Positions 12,811 to 25,049 of a DNA stretch of 64,000 nucleotides are shown here, in pieces. Source of the DNA: Zea mays (taxonomy: Eukaryota; Streptophyta; Magnoliopsida; Poales; Poaceae). Below the pieces are notes generated by a model. It ran no database searches and was not told the DNA's origin. It saw only the letters and a list, made by a program, of their open reading frames with translations. The stretch lies in contig NC_050100.1 of NCBI RefSeq assembly GCF_902167145.1, forward strand, positions 202,405,974 through 202,469,973. The letters are read 5' to 3'. The position numbers and the translations under genes were made by a program. The stretch's first letter is position 1; the number at the start of each line of letters is the position of its first letter.

Positions 12811-15800
12811 TCACCCACATATGTTTCCTTGCCATAGATCACATTCTTGGATTTCTGTTGGAGACCATTTCTTGGTCAAAAATCCGTACGTGTTAGCCTT
12901 CGGTATTATTGAAAATGGTCGTTCATGGCTATTTTTGACAAAATAGAGGTTCTGTGGCCATTGATCATCGACCAGAGGCTCATACACGTCACCCCACATA
13001 TTTTTCCTTGACATAGATCACATTTTTGGATTTCTGGTGGTGACCATTTCTTGGGCAAAAATCCGAATGTGTTAGCCTTCGGTATTATTGAAAATGGTCA
13101 TTCATGGCTATTTTCGACAAAAATGGGGGTTGTTTGGCCATTTATCTTCAACCAGAGGCTCATACACCTCACTACACATATGTTTTCTTGCCGTAGATCA
13201 CATTCTTGGATCCATGGTGGAGACCAGATCTTGGTAAAAAATCCATAGGTGTTAGCCTTCAGTGTCATTGAAAATAGTCTTTCATGGCAATTTTCGACAA
13301 AAATGGGGGTTGTGTGGCCATTGATAATCGACCAGGGGCTCGTACACCTCACCCCACATATGTTTCCTTGCCATAGATCACATTCTTGGATTTCTGGTGG
13401 AGACCATTTCTTGGTCAAAAATCTGTAGGTGTTAGCCTTCGGTATTATTGAAAATGGTCGTTCATGGCTATTTTCGACAAAAATGGGGGTTGTGTGGCCA
13501 TTTATCATCGACCAGAGGCTCGTACACCTCACCCCACATATGTTTAATTGCCATAGATCACAATCTTGGATTTCTCGTGGAGACCATTTCTTGGTCAAAA
13601 ATCCGTACGTGTTAGCCTTCGGTATTATTGAAAATGGTCGTTCATGGCTGTTTTCCACAGAAATGGGGGTTGTGTGGCCATTGATCATCGACCAGAAGCT
13701 CGTACACCTCACCCCAAATATGTTTCCTTGCCATAGATCATATTCTTGGATTTCTGGTGGAGACGATTTCTTGGTCAAAAATTCGTAGGTGTTAGCCTTC
13801 AGAATTATTGAAAATGGTCATTCATGGCTATTTTTGACAAAAATGGGGGTTGTGTGGCCATTGATCATCGATCAGAGGCTTGTACACCTCACCCCACATA
13901 TGTTTCCTTGCCATAGATCACATTCTTGGATTTCTGGTGGAGACCATTTCATGGTCAAAAATCTGTAGGTGTTAGCCTTCGGTATTATTGTAAATGGTCG
14001 TTCATGGCTATTTTCAACAAAAATGGGGGTTGTGTGGCCATTGATCATCGACCAGAGTCTCATACACCTCACCCTACATATGTTTCCTTGCCATAGATCA
14101 CATTCTTGGATTTCTGGTGGAGACCATTTCTAGGTAAAAAATCCGTACGTGTTAGCCTTCGGTATTATTGAAAATGGTCATTCATGGCTATTTTTGACAC
14201 AAATGGGGGTTGTGTGGCCATTGATCTTCGACCAGAGGCTCATACACCTCACTACACATATGTTTCCTTGCCATAGATCACATTCTTGGATTTATGGTGG
14301 AGACCATTTCTTGGTCAAAAATCCATAGGTGTTAGCCTTCAGTGTCATTGAAAATGGTCGTTCATGGCTATTTTCAACAAAAATGGGGGTTGTGTGGCCA
14401 TTGATCATCGACCAGAGGCTCGTACACTTCACCCCACAAATGTTTTCTTGCCATAGATCACAATCTTGAATTTCTCGTGGAGACCATTTGTTGGTCAAAA
14501 ATTCGTAGGTGTTAGCCTTCAGTGTCATTGAAAATGGTCATTCATGGCTATTTTCGACAAAAATGGGGGTTGTGTCGCCATTGATCATCGACCAGAGGCT
14601 CGTACACTTCACCCCACATATGTTTTCTTGCCATAGATCACATTCTTGGATTTCTGGTGGGGACCATTTCTTGGTCAAAAATCTGCAGGTGTTAGCCTTC
14701 GGTATTATTGAAAATGGTCGTTCATGGCTATTTTCGACAAAAATGGGGGTTGTGTGGCAATTGATCATCGACCAAAGGCTCATACACCTCACCCCACATA
14801 TGTTTCCTTGCCATAGACCACATTCTTGGATTTCTGGTGGAGACCATTTCTTGGTCAAAAATCCATAGGTGTTAGCCTTCAGTGTCATTGAAAATGGTCG
14901 TTCATGGCTATTTTTGACCAAAATGGGGGTTGCGTGGCCATTGATCATCGACCAGAGGCTCGTACACTTCACCCCACATATGTTTTCTTGCTATAGATCA
15001 CATTCTTGGATTTCTGGTGGAGACCATTTCTTGGTCAAAAATCTATTGGTGTTAGCCTTCGGTATTATTGAAAATGGTCCTTCATGGCTATTTTCGACTA
15101 AAATGGGGGTTGTGTGGCCATTTATCATCGACCAGAGGCTCGTACACCTCACCCCACATATGTTTACTTGCCATAGATCACATTCTTGTATTTCTGGTGG
15201 AGACCATTTCTTGGTCAAAAATCCATACGTGTTAGCCTTTAGTGTCATTGAAAATGGTCGTTCATGGCTATTTTCGACAAAAATGGGGGTTGTGTGGCCA
15301 TTGATCATCGACCAGAGGCTCGTACACCTCACCCACATATGTTTCCTTGCCATAGATCACATTCTTGGATTTCTGTTGGAGACCATTTCTTGGTCAAAAA
15401 TCCGTACGTGTTAGCCTTCGGTATTATCGAAAATGGTCGTTCATGGCTATTTTTGACAAAATAGAGGTTCTGTGGCCATTGATCATCGACCAGAGGCTCA
15501 TACACCTCACCCCACATATTTTTCCTTGACATAGATCACATTTTTGGATTTCTGGTGGTGACCATTTCTTGGGCAAAAATCCGAATGTGTTTGGCTTCGG
15601 TATTATTGAAAATGGTCATTCATGGCTATTTTCGACAAAAATGGGGGTTGTGTGGCCATTTATCTTCAACCAGAGGCTCATACACCTCACTACACATATG
15701 TTTTCTTGTCGTAGATCACATTCTTGGATCCATGGTGGAGACCAGTTCTTGGTCAAAAATCCATAGGTGTTAGCCTTCAGTGTCATTGAAAATAGTCTTT

Positions 15801-17440
15801 CATGGCAATTTTCGACAAAAATGGGGGTTGTGTGGCCATTGATAATCGACCAGGGGCTCGTACACCTCACCCCACATATGTTTCCTTGCCATAGATCACA
15901 TTCTTGGATTTCTGGTGGAGACCATTTCTTGGTCAAAAATCCGTAGGTGTTAGCCTTCGGTATTATTGAAAATGGTCGTTCATGGCTATTTTCGACAAAA
16001 ATGGGGGTTGTGTGGCCATTTATCATCGACCAGAGGCTCGTACACCTCACCCCACATATGTTTAATTGCCATAGATCACAATCTTGGATTTCTCGTGGAG
16101 ACCATTTCTTGGTCAAAAATCCGTACGTGTTAGCCTTCGGTATTATTGAAAATGGTCGTTCATGGCTGTTTTCGACAAAAATGGGGGTTGTGTGGCCATT
16201 GATCATCGACTAGAAGCTCATACACCTCACCCCAAATATGTTTCCTTGCCATAGATCATATTCTTGGATTTCTGGTGGAGACGATTTCTTGGTCAAAAAT
16301 CCGTAGGTGTTAGCCTTCGGAATTATTGAAAATGGTCGTTCATGGCTATTTTTGACAAAAATGGGGGTTGTGTGGCCATTGATCATCGATCAGAGGCTTG
16401 TACACCTCACCCCACATATGTTTCCTTGCCATAGATCACATTCTTGGATTTCTGGTGGAGACCATTTCATGGTCAAAAATCTTTAGGTGTTAGCCTTCGG
16501 TATTATTGTAAATGGTCGTTCATGGCTATTTTCAACAAAAATGGGGGTTGTGTGGCCATTGATCATCGACCAGAGGCTCATACACCTCACCCCACATATG
16601 TTTCCTTGCCATAGATCACATTCTTGGATTTCTGGTGGAGACCATTTCTAGGTAAAAAATCCGTACGTGTTAGCCTTCGGTATTATTGAAAATGGTCATT
16701 CATGGCTATTTTCGACACAAATGGGGGTTGTGTGGCCATTGATCTTCGACCAGAGGCTGATACACCTCACTACACATATGTTTCCTTGCCATAGATCACA
16801 TTCTTGGATTTATGGTGGAGACCATTTCTTGGTCAAAAATCCATCGGTGTTAGCCTTCAGTGTCATTGAAAATGGTCGTTCATGGCTATTTTCGACAAAA
16901 ATGGGGGTTGTGTGGCCATTAATCATCGACCAGAGGCTCGTACACTTCACCCCACAAATGTTTTCTTGCCATAGATCACAATCTTGAATTTCTCGTGGAG
17001 ACCATTTGTTGGTCAAAAATTCGTAGGTGTTAGCCTTCAGTGTCATTGAAAATGGTCATTCATGGCTATTTTCGACAAAAATGGGGGTTGTGTCGCCATT
17101 GATCATCGACCAGAGGCTCGTACACCTCACCCCACATAAGTTTCCTTGCCATAGATCACATTCTTGGATTTCTAGTGGAGACCATTTCTTGGTAAAAAAT
17201 CTGTAGGTGTTAGCCTTCGGTATTATTGAAAAATTTTCGACAAAAATGGGGGTTGTGTGGCAATTGATCATCGACCAAAGGCTCATACACCTCACCCCAC
17301 ATATGTTTCCTTGCCATAGACCACATTCTTGGATTTCTGGTGGAGACCATTTCTTGGTCAAAAATCCATAGGTGTTAGCCTTCAGTGTCATTGAAAATGG
17401 TCGTTCATGGCTATTTTCGACCAAAATGGGGGTGGTGTGG
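12811..17440 (+). repeat. 14-monomer HOR pair, period 2,518 bp
   Basis: The marker 'aaatagaggttctgtggcc' occurs at 12941 and 15459, and the marker 'gtgtcgccattg' at 14572 and 17090, both 2,518 bp apart. Between them, individual substitutions are repeated at the same offset, for example 'ggatccatggtggagacc', 'atgtttaattgccatag', 'cgatcagaggcttgtac' and the 'ctaggtaaaaaatcc' word. The copies run from about 12811 and 15329. The second copy then carries a 15-bp deletion at 17228-17239 not present in the first. Confidence 0.92.
17228..17239 (+). other. 15-bp deletion inside a monomer
   Basis: The usual 'gaaaatggtcgttcatgg' word followed by 'ctattttcg' is shortened here to 'gaaaaattttcg'. The copy at 20094-20105 reads 'gaaaatttttcg', the same length with one A-to-T difference. 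The deletion falls between short A/T runs. Because both HOR copies carry it, a single event followed by duplication and one substitution is the simplest account. Confidence 0.85.
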
Positions 17441-18297
17441 CCATTGATCATCGACCAGAGGCTCGTACACTTCACCCCATATATGTTTTCTTGCTATAGA
17501 TCACATTCTTGGATTTCTGGTGGAGACCATTTCTTGGTCAAAAATCTGTTGGTGTTAGCCTTCGGTATTATTGAAAATGGTCCTTCATGGCTATTTTCGA
17601 CTAAAATGGGGGTTGTGTGGCCATTTATCATCGACCAGAGGCTCGTACACCTCACCCCACATATGTTTACTTGCCATAGATCACATTCTTGGATTTCTGG
17701 TGGAGACCATTTCTTGGTTAAAAATCCGTACGTGTTAGCCTTCGGTATTATTGAAAATGGTCATTTATGGCTATTTTCGACAAAAATGGGGTTGTGTGGC
17801 CATTGATTATCGACCAGAGGCTCGTACACCTCACCCCACATATGTTTCCTTGCCATAGATCACATTCTTGGATTTCTGGTGGTGACCATTTCTTGGTCAA
17901 AAATCCGTAGGTGTTAGCCTTCGGTATTATTGAAAATGGTCGTTCATAGCTATTTTCGACAAAAATGGGGGTTGTGTGGCCATTGATCATCGACCAAAAG
18001 CTCATACACCTCACCCCACATATGTTTCCTTGTCATAGACCACATTCTTGGATTTCTGGTGGAGACCATTTGTTGGTCAAAAATCCTTAGGTGTTAGCCT
18101 TCGGTATTATTGAAAATGGTCGTTCATGGCTATTTTCATCAAAAATGGGGGTTGTGTGGCCATTTATTATCAACCAGAGGCTCGTACACCTCACCCCACA
18201 TATGTTTCCTTGCCATAGATCACATTCTTGGATTTCTAGTGCAGACCATTTTTTGGTCAAAAATTCGTACGTGTTAGCCTTCGGTATTATTGAAAAT

Positions 18298-18309
18298 GGT
18301 CGTGGTCGT
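18298..18309 (+). repeat. 6-bp tandem duplication used as HOR marker
   Basis: The word 'aaatggtcgttcatgg' is expanded to 'ggtcgtggtcgttcatgg' by a 6-bp duplication. The same expansion is present at 21164-21175, 60787-60798 and 62226-62237 in forward orientation. In reverse orientation it appears at 24188-24199, 28496-28507, 32807-32818, 41974-41985 and, with one substitution, about 34967-34978. A single origin is likely, so it tags members of one monomer lineage across all three inversion points. Confidence 0.9.
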
Positions 18310-21300
18310 TCATGGCTATTTTCGACAAAATGGGGTTGTGTGGCCATTGATCATCGACCAGATGCTCGTATACCTGACCCCACATATGTTTCCTTGCCGT
18401 AGATCACATTCTTGGATTTCTGGTGGAGACCATTTCTTGGTCAAAAATCCGTACGTGTTAGCCTTCGGTATTATTGAAAATGGTCGTTCATGGTTATTTT
18501 CGACAAAATAGAGGTTCTGTGGCCATTGATCATCGACCAGAGGCTCATACACCTCACCCACATATGCTTCCTTGCCATAGATCACATTCTTGGATTTCTG
18601 GTGGAGACCATTTCTTGGGCAAAAATCCTAATGTGTTAGCCTTCGGTATTATTGAAAATGGTTATTCATGGCTATTTTCGACAAAAATGGGGGTTGTGTG
18701 GCCATTTATCTTCAACCAGAGGATCATACACGTGACTACACATATGTTTTCTTGCCATAGATCACATTCTTGGATCTATGGTGGAGACCAGTTCTTGGTC
18801 AAAAATCCATAGGTGTTAGCCTTCAGTGTCATTGAAAATAGTCGTTCATGGCAATTTTCGACAAAAATGGGGGTTCTGTGGCCATTGATAATCGACCAGG
18901 GGCTCATACACCTCACCCCACATATGTTTCCTTGCCATAGATCACATTCTTGGATTTCAGGTGGAGACCATTTCATGGTCAAAAATCCGTAGGTGTTAGC
19001 CTTCGGTATTATTGAAAATGGTTGTTCATGGCTATTTTCGACAAACATGGGGGTTGTGAGGCCATTTATCATCGACCAGAGGCTCGTACACCTCACCCCA
19101 CATATGTTTAATTGCCATAGATCACAATCTTGGATTTCTCGTGGAGACCATTTCTTGGTCAAAAATCCGTACGTGTTAGCCTTCGGTATTATTGAAAATG
19201 GTCGTTCATGGCTATTTTCGACAAAAATGGGGGTTGTGTGGCCATTGATCATCGACCAGAAGCTCGTACACCTCACCCCAAATATGTTTCCTTGCCATAG
19301 ATCATATTCTTGGATTTCTGGTGGAGACGATTTCTTGGTCAAAAATCCGTAGGTGTTAGCCTTCGGAATTATTGAAAATGGTCATTCATGGCTATTTTTG
19401 ACAAAAATGGGGGTTGTGTGGCCATTGATCATCGATCAGAGGCTTGTACACCTCACCCCACATATGTTTCCTTGCCATAGATCACATTCTTGGATTTCTG
19501 GTGGAGACCATTTCATGGTCAAAAATCTGTAGGTGTTAGCCTTCGGTATTATTGTAAATGGTCGTTCATGGCTATTTTCAACAAAAATGGGGGTTGTGTG
19601 GCCATTGATCATCGACCAGAGGCTCATACACCTCACCCCACATATGTTTCCTTGCCATAGATCACATTCTTGGATTTCTGGTGGAGACCATTTCTTGGTA
19701 AAAAATCCGTACGTATTAGCCTTCGGTATTATTGAAAATGGTCATTCATGGCTATTTTCGACACAAATGGGGGTTGTGTGGCCATTGATCTTCGACCAGA
19801 GGCTCATACACCTCACTACACATATTTTTCCTTGCCATAGATCACATTCTTGGATTTATGGTGGAGACCATTTGTTGGTCAAAAATTCGTAGGTGTTAGC
19901 CTTCAGTGTCATTGAAAATGGTCATTCATGGCTATTTTCGACAAAAATGGGGGTTGTGTCGCCATTGATCATCGACCAGAGGCTCGTACACCTCACCCCA
20001 CATAAGTTTCCTTGCCATAGATCACATTCTTGGATTTCTAGTGGAGACCATTTCTTGGTCAAAAATCTGCAGGTGTTAGCCTTCGGTATTATTGAAAATT
20101 TTTCGACAAAAATGGGGGTTGTGTGGCAATTGATCATCGACCAAAGGCTCATACACCTCACCCCACATATGTTTCCTTGCCATAGACCACATTCTTGGAT
20201 TTCTGGTGGAGACCATTTCTTGGTCAAAAATCCATAGGTGTTAGCCTTCAGTGTCATTGAAAATGGTCGTTCATGGCTATTTTCGACCAAAATGGGGGTT
20301 GTGTGGCCATTAATCATCGACCAGAGGCTCGTACACTTCACCCCACATATGTTTTCTTGCTATAGATCACATTCTTGGATTTCTGGTGGAGACCATTTCT
20401 TGGTCAAAAATCTGTTGGTGTTAGCCTTCGGTATTATTGAAAATGGTCCTTCATGGCTATTTTCGACTAAAATGGGGGTTGTGTGGCCATTTATCATCGA
20501 CCAGAGGCTCGTACACCTCACCCCACATAAGTTTACTTGCCATAGATCACATTCTTGGATTTCTGGTGGAGACCATTTCTTGGTTAAAAATCCGTACGTG
20601 TTAGCCTTCGGTATTATTGAAAATGGTCATTTATGGCTATTTTCGACAAAAATGGGGTTGTGTGGCCATTGATTATCGACCAGAGGCTCGTACACCTCAC
20701 CCCACATATGTTTCCTTGCCATAGATCACATTCTTGGATTTCTGGTGGTGACCATTTCTTGGTCAAAAATCCGTAGGTGTTAGCCTTCTGTATTATTGAA
20801 AATGGTCGTTCATAGCTATTTTCGACAAAAATGGGGGTTGTGTGGCCATTGATCATCGACCAAAGGCTCATACACCTCACCCCACATATGTTTCCTTGTC
20901 ATAGACCACATTCTTGGATTTCTGGTGGAGACCATTTGTTGGTCAAAAATCCTTAGGTGTTAGCCTTCGGTATTATTGAAAATGGTCGTTCATGGCTATT
21001 TTCATCAAAAATGGGGGTTGTGTGGCCATTTATTATCAACCAGAGGCTCGTAGACCTCACCCCACATATGTTTCCTTGCCATAGATCACATTCTTGGATT
21101 TCTAGTGCAGACCATTTCTTGGTCAAAAATTCGTACGTGTTAGCCTTCGGTATTATTGAAAATGGTCGTGGTCGTTCATGGCTATTTTCGACAAAATGTG
21201 GGTTGTGTGGCCATTGATCATCGACCAGACACTCGTACACCTCACCCACATATGTTTCCTTGCCGTAGATCACATTCTTGGATTTCTGGTGGATACTATT

Positions 21301-22424
21301 TCTTGGTCAAAAATCCGTACGTGTTAGCCTTCGGCATTATTGAAAATGGTCGTTCATGGCTATTTTCGACAAAATAGAGGTTCTGTGGCCATTGATCATC
21401 GACCAGAGGCTCATACACCTCACGCAGATATGTTTCCTTGCCGTAGATCACATTCTTGGATTTCTGGTGGAGACCATTTCTTGGGCAAAAATCCGAATGT
21501 GTTAGCCTTCGGTATTATTGAAAATGGTTATTCATGGCTATTTTCGACAAAAATGGGGGTTGTGTGGCCATTTATCTTCAACCAGAGGCTCATACACGTC
21601 ACTACACATATGTTTTCTTGCCATAGATCACATTCTTGGATCTATGGTGGAGACCAGTTCTTGGTCAAAAATCCGTAGGTGTTAGCCTTCAGTGTCATTG
21701 AAAATAGTCGTTCATGGCTATTTTCGACAAAAATGGGGGTTGTGTGGCCATTGATAATCGACCAGAGGCACGTACACCTCACCCCACAAATGTTTCCTTG
21801 CCATAGATCACATTCTTGGATTTCTGGTGGAGACCATTTCTTGGTCAAAAATCCGTAGGTCTTAGCCTTCGGTATTATTGGAAATGGTCGTTCATGGCTA
21901 TTTTCGACAAAAATGGGGGTTGTGTGGCCATTTATCTTCGACCAGAGGCTCGTACACCTCACCCCACATATGTTTCATTACCATATATCACAATCTTGGA
22001 TTTCTCGTGGAGACCATTTCTTGGTCAAAAATCCGTACGTGTTAGCCTTCTGTATTATTGAAAATGGTCGTTCATGGCTAGTTTCGACAAAAATGGGGGT
22101 TGTGTGGCCATTGATCATCGACCAGAGGCTCGTACACCTCACCCCACATATGTTTCCTTGCCATAGATCACATTCTTGGATTTATGGTGGAGACCGTTTC
22201 TTGGTCAAAAATCTTTAGGTGTTAGCCATCAGTATTATTGAAAATGGTCGTTCATGGCTATTTTCGACAAAAATGGGGGTTGTGTGGCCATTGATCATCG
22301 ACCAGAGGCTCACACACCTCACCCCACATATGTTTCCTTGCCATAGATCACATTCTTGGATTTCTGGTGGAGACCATTTCTTTGTCAAAAATCCGTAGGT
22401 GTTAGCCTCTGGTATTATTGAAAA

Positions 22425-22445
22425 TGGTCGTTCATTTTTGACCAA
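22425..22445. other. Orientation switch 1 (forward to reverse), 2-bp overlap
   Basis: Forward monomer sequence is intact through 'ggtcgttcat' (ending 22435), and reverse monomer sequence is intact from 'atttttgacc' (starting 22434). The two bases 'at' at 22434-22435 belong to both sides. The flanking monomers are not mirror images. The right side carries the 'gctacagaacctcc' variant absent from the last forward monomers, whereas its order resembles the reverse-oriented sequence from about 62968. This looks like end joining of two unrelated positions of the array, not a symmetric fold-back. Confidence 0.93.
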
Positions 22446-25049
22446 GAAATGGTCTCCACCAGAAATCCAAGAATGTGCTCTATGGCAAGGAAACATATGT
22501 GGGGTGAGGTGTATGAGCCTCTGGTCGATGATCAATGGCTACAGAACCTCCATTTTGTCGAAAATAGCCATGAACGACCATTTTCAATGACACTGAAGGC
22601 TAACACCTATGTATTTTTGACCAAGAAATGGTCTCCACCATAAATCCAAGAATGTGATATATGGCAAGGAAACATATGTGTAGTGAGGTGTATGAGCCTC
22701 TAGTCGAAGATAAATGGAGAAACAACCCCCATTTTTATCGAAAATAGCCATGAATTACCATTTTCAAAAATACCGAAGGCTAACACATTCGGATTTTTGC
22801 CCAAGAAATGGTCTCCACCAGAAATCCAAGAATGTGATCTATGGCAAGGAAACATGTGTGGGGTGAGGTGTACGAGCCTCTGGTCGATGATCAATGGCCA
22901 CACAACTCCCATTTTGTCGAAAATAGCCATGAACGACCATTTACAATAATACCAAAGGCTAACACGTACGAATTTTTGACCAAGAAATGGTTTCCACCAG
23001 AAATCCAAGAATGTGATCTATGGCAAGAAACATATGTGGGGTGAGGTGTACGAGCGTCTGGTCGATGATAAATGGCCATACAATCCCCATTTTTTTATCA
23101 AAATAGCCATGAACGACCATTTTCAATAATACCAGAGGCTAACACCTACAGATTTTTTACCAAGAAATGGTCTCCACCAGAAATCCAAGAATGTGATCTA
23201 TGGCAAGGAAACATATGTGGGGTGAGGTGTATGAGCCTCTGGTCGATGATCAATGGCCACACAACCCCCATTTTTATCGAAAATAGCCATGAACGACTAT
23301 TTACAATAATACCGAAGGCTAACACGTACGGATTTTTGACCAAGAAATGGTCTCCACGAGAAATCCAAGATTTTGATCTATGGCAATAAAACATATGTGG
23401 GGTGAGGTGTACGAGCCTCTGGTCGATGATCAATGGCCACACAACCCCCATTTTGTCGAAAATAGCCATGAACGACCAGTTTCAATAATACCGAAGGCTA
23501 ACACCTACGGATTTTTGACCAAGAAATGGTCTCCACCAGAAATCCAAGAATGTGATCTATGGCAAGGAAACATATGTGGGGTGAGGTGTATGAGCCTCTG
23601 GTCGATTATCAATGGCCACACAACCCACATTATTGTCGAAAATAGCCATGAACGACTATTTTCAATGACACTGAAGGCTAACACCTATGGATTTTTGACC
23701 AAGAACTGGTCTCCACCATAGATCCAAGAATGTGATCTATGGCAAGAAAACATATGTGTAGTGAGGTGTAAGAGCCTCTGGTTGAAGATAAATGGCCACA
23801 TAACCCCCATTTTTGTCGAAAATAGCCATGAATAACCATTTTCAATAATATCGAAAGCTAACACATTCGGATTTTTGCCCAAGAAATGGTCTCCGCCAGA
23901 AATCCAAGAATGTGATCTACGGCAAGGAAACATATGTGGGTGAGGTGTATGAGCCTCTGGTCGATGATCAATGGCCACAGAACCACTATTTTGTCGAAAA
24001 TTGCCATGAACGACCATTTTCAATAATACCGAAGGCTAACACGTACGGAATTTTGACCAAGAAATGGTCTCCACCAGAAATCCAAGAATGTGATCTACGG
24101 CAAGGAAACATATGTGGGTGAGGTGTACGAGCCTCTGGTCGATGATCAATGGCCACACAACCCCCATTTTGTCGAAAATAGCCATGAACGACCACGACCA
24201 TTTTCAATAATACCGAAGGCTAACAAGTACGAATTTTTGACCAAGAAATGGTCTCCACTAGAAATCCAAGAATGTGATCTATGGCAAGGAAACATATGTG
24301 GGGTGAGGTGTATGAGCCTCTGGCGATGATCAATGGCCACACAACCCCCATTTTTGTCGATAATAGCCATGAACGACCATTTTCAATAATACCGAAGTCT
24401 AACACCTACGGATTTTTGACCAACAAATGGTCTCCACCAGAAATCCAAGAATATGGTCTATGGCAAGGAAACATATGTGGGGTGAGGTGTATGAGCCTTT
24501 GGTCGATGATCAATGGCCACACAACCCCCATTTTTGTCGAAAATAGCTATGAACGACCATTTTCAATAATACCGAAGGCTAACACCTACAGATTTTTGAC
24601 CAAGAAATGGTCACCACCGGAAATCCAAGAATGTGATCTATGGCAAGGAAACATTTGTGCGGTGAGGTTTACGAGCCTCTGGTTGATGATCATTGGCCAC
24701 ACAACCCCCACTTTTGTTGAAAATAGCCATGAATGACCATTTTCAATAATACCGAAGGCTACCACGTACGGATTTTTGACCAAGAAATGGTCTCCACCAG
24801 AAATCCAAGAATGTGATCTATGGCAAGGAAACATATGTGGGGTGAGGTGTATGAGCCTCTGGTCGATGATCAATGGCTACAGAACCTCTATATTGTCGAA
24901 AATAGCCATGAACGACCATTTTCAATGACACTGAAGGCTAACACCAATGGATTTTTGACCAAGAAATGGTCTCCACCATAAATCCAAGAATGTGATATAT
25001 GGCAAGAAAACATATGTGTAGTGAGGTGTATGAGCCTCTAGTCGAAGAT

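Larger units (their letters stand above)
17090..21720 (+). repeat. 16-monomer HOR pair, period 2,866 bp
   Basis: Markers are spaced 2,866 bp: 'gtgtcgccattg' at 17090 and 19956, 'aaatagagg' at 18506 and 21372, and the 6-bp duplication 'ggtcgtggtcgt' at 18298 and 21164. Both copies hold the same 15-bp deletion (17228-17239 and 20094-20105), so the deletion predates the duplication. Similarity is high to about 21720, after which the second copy departs before the inversion at 22434. The unit shares its right half with the 14-mer at 12811-17440, so it is an expanded relative of that HOR. Confidence 0.92.
1..22433 (+). repeat. Array block 1, forward orientation (about 125 monomers)
   Basis: All monomers read in the 'catggctattttcgac' direction. 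The left part (1-8200) has a mixed monomer order including a 5-mer HOR, the middle (about 8400-12100) has a 12-mer duplication, and the right part (about 12800-22433) has 14- to 16-mer repeats. The first monomer lacks 2 bp in the 'cacatatgttt' word, giving 'cacatgttt', and carries 'cctttccatag'. The same pair of variants recurs near 53577 and 58414, and in inverted form near 49270, marking related segments. The block ends abruptly where forward sequence 'ggtcgttcat' meets reverse-strand 'atttttgacc'. Confidence 0.97.

Noticed and set aside
22425..22445. Transposon or retroelement end at the orientation switches
   Set aside because: No terminal inverted repeat, target-site duplication, LTR or non-satellite base was found at 22434, 52241 or 62592; satellite meets satellite directly.
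22501..22535. GATC and catatg palindromes as operators or origins
   Set aside because: They occur once per monomer throughout the window, so they mark nothing specific.
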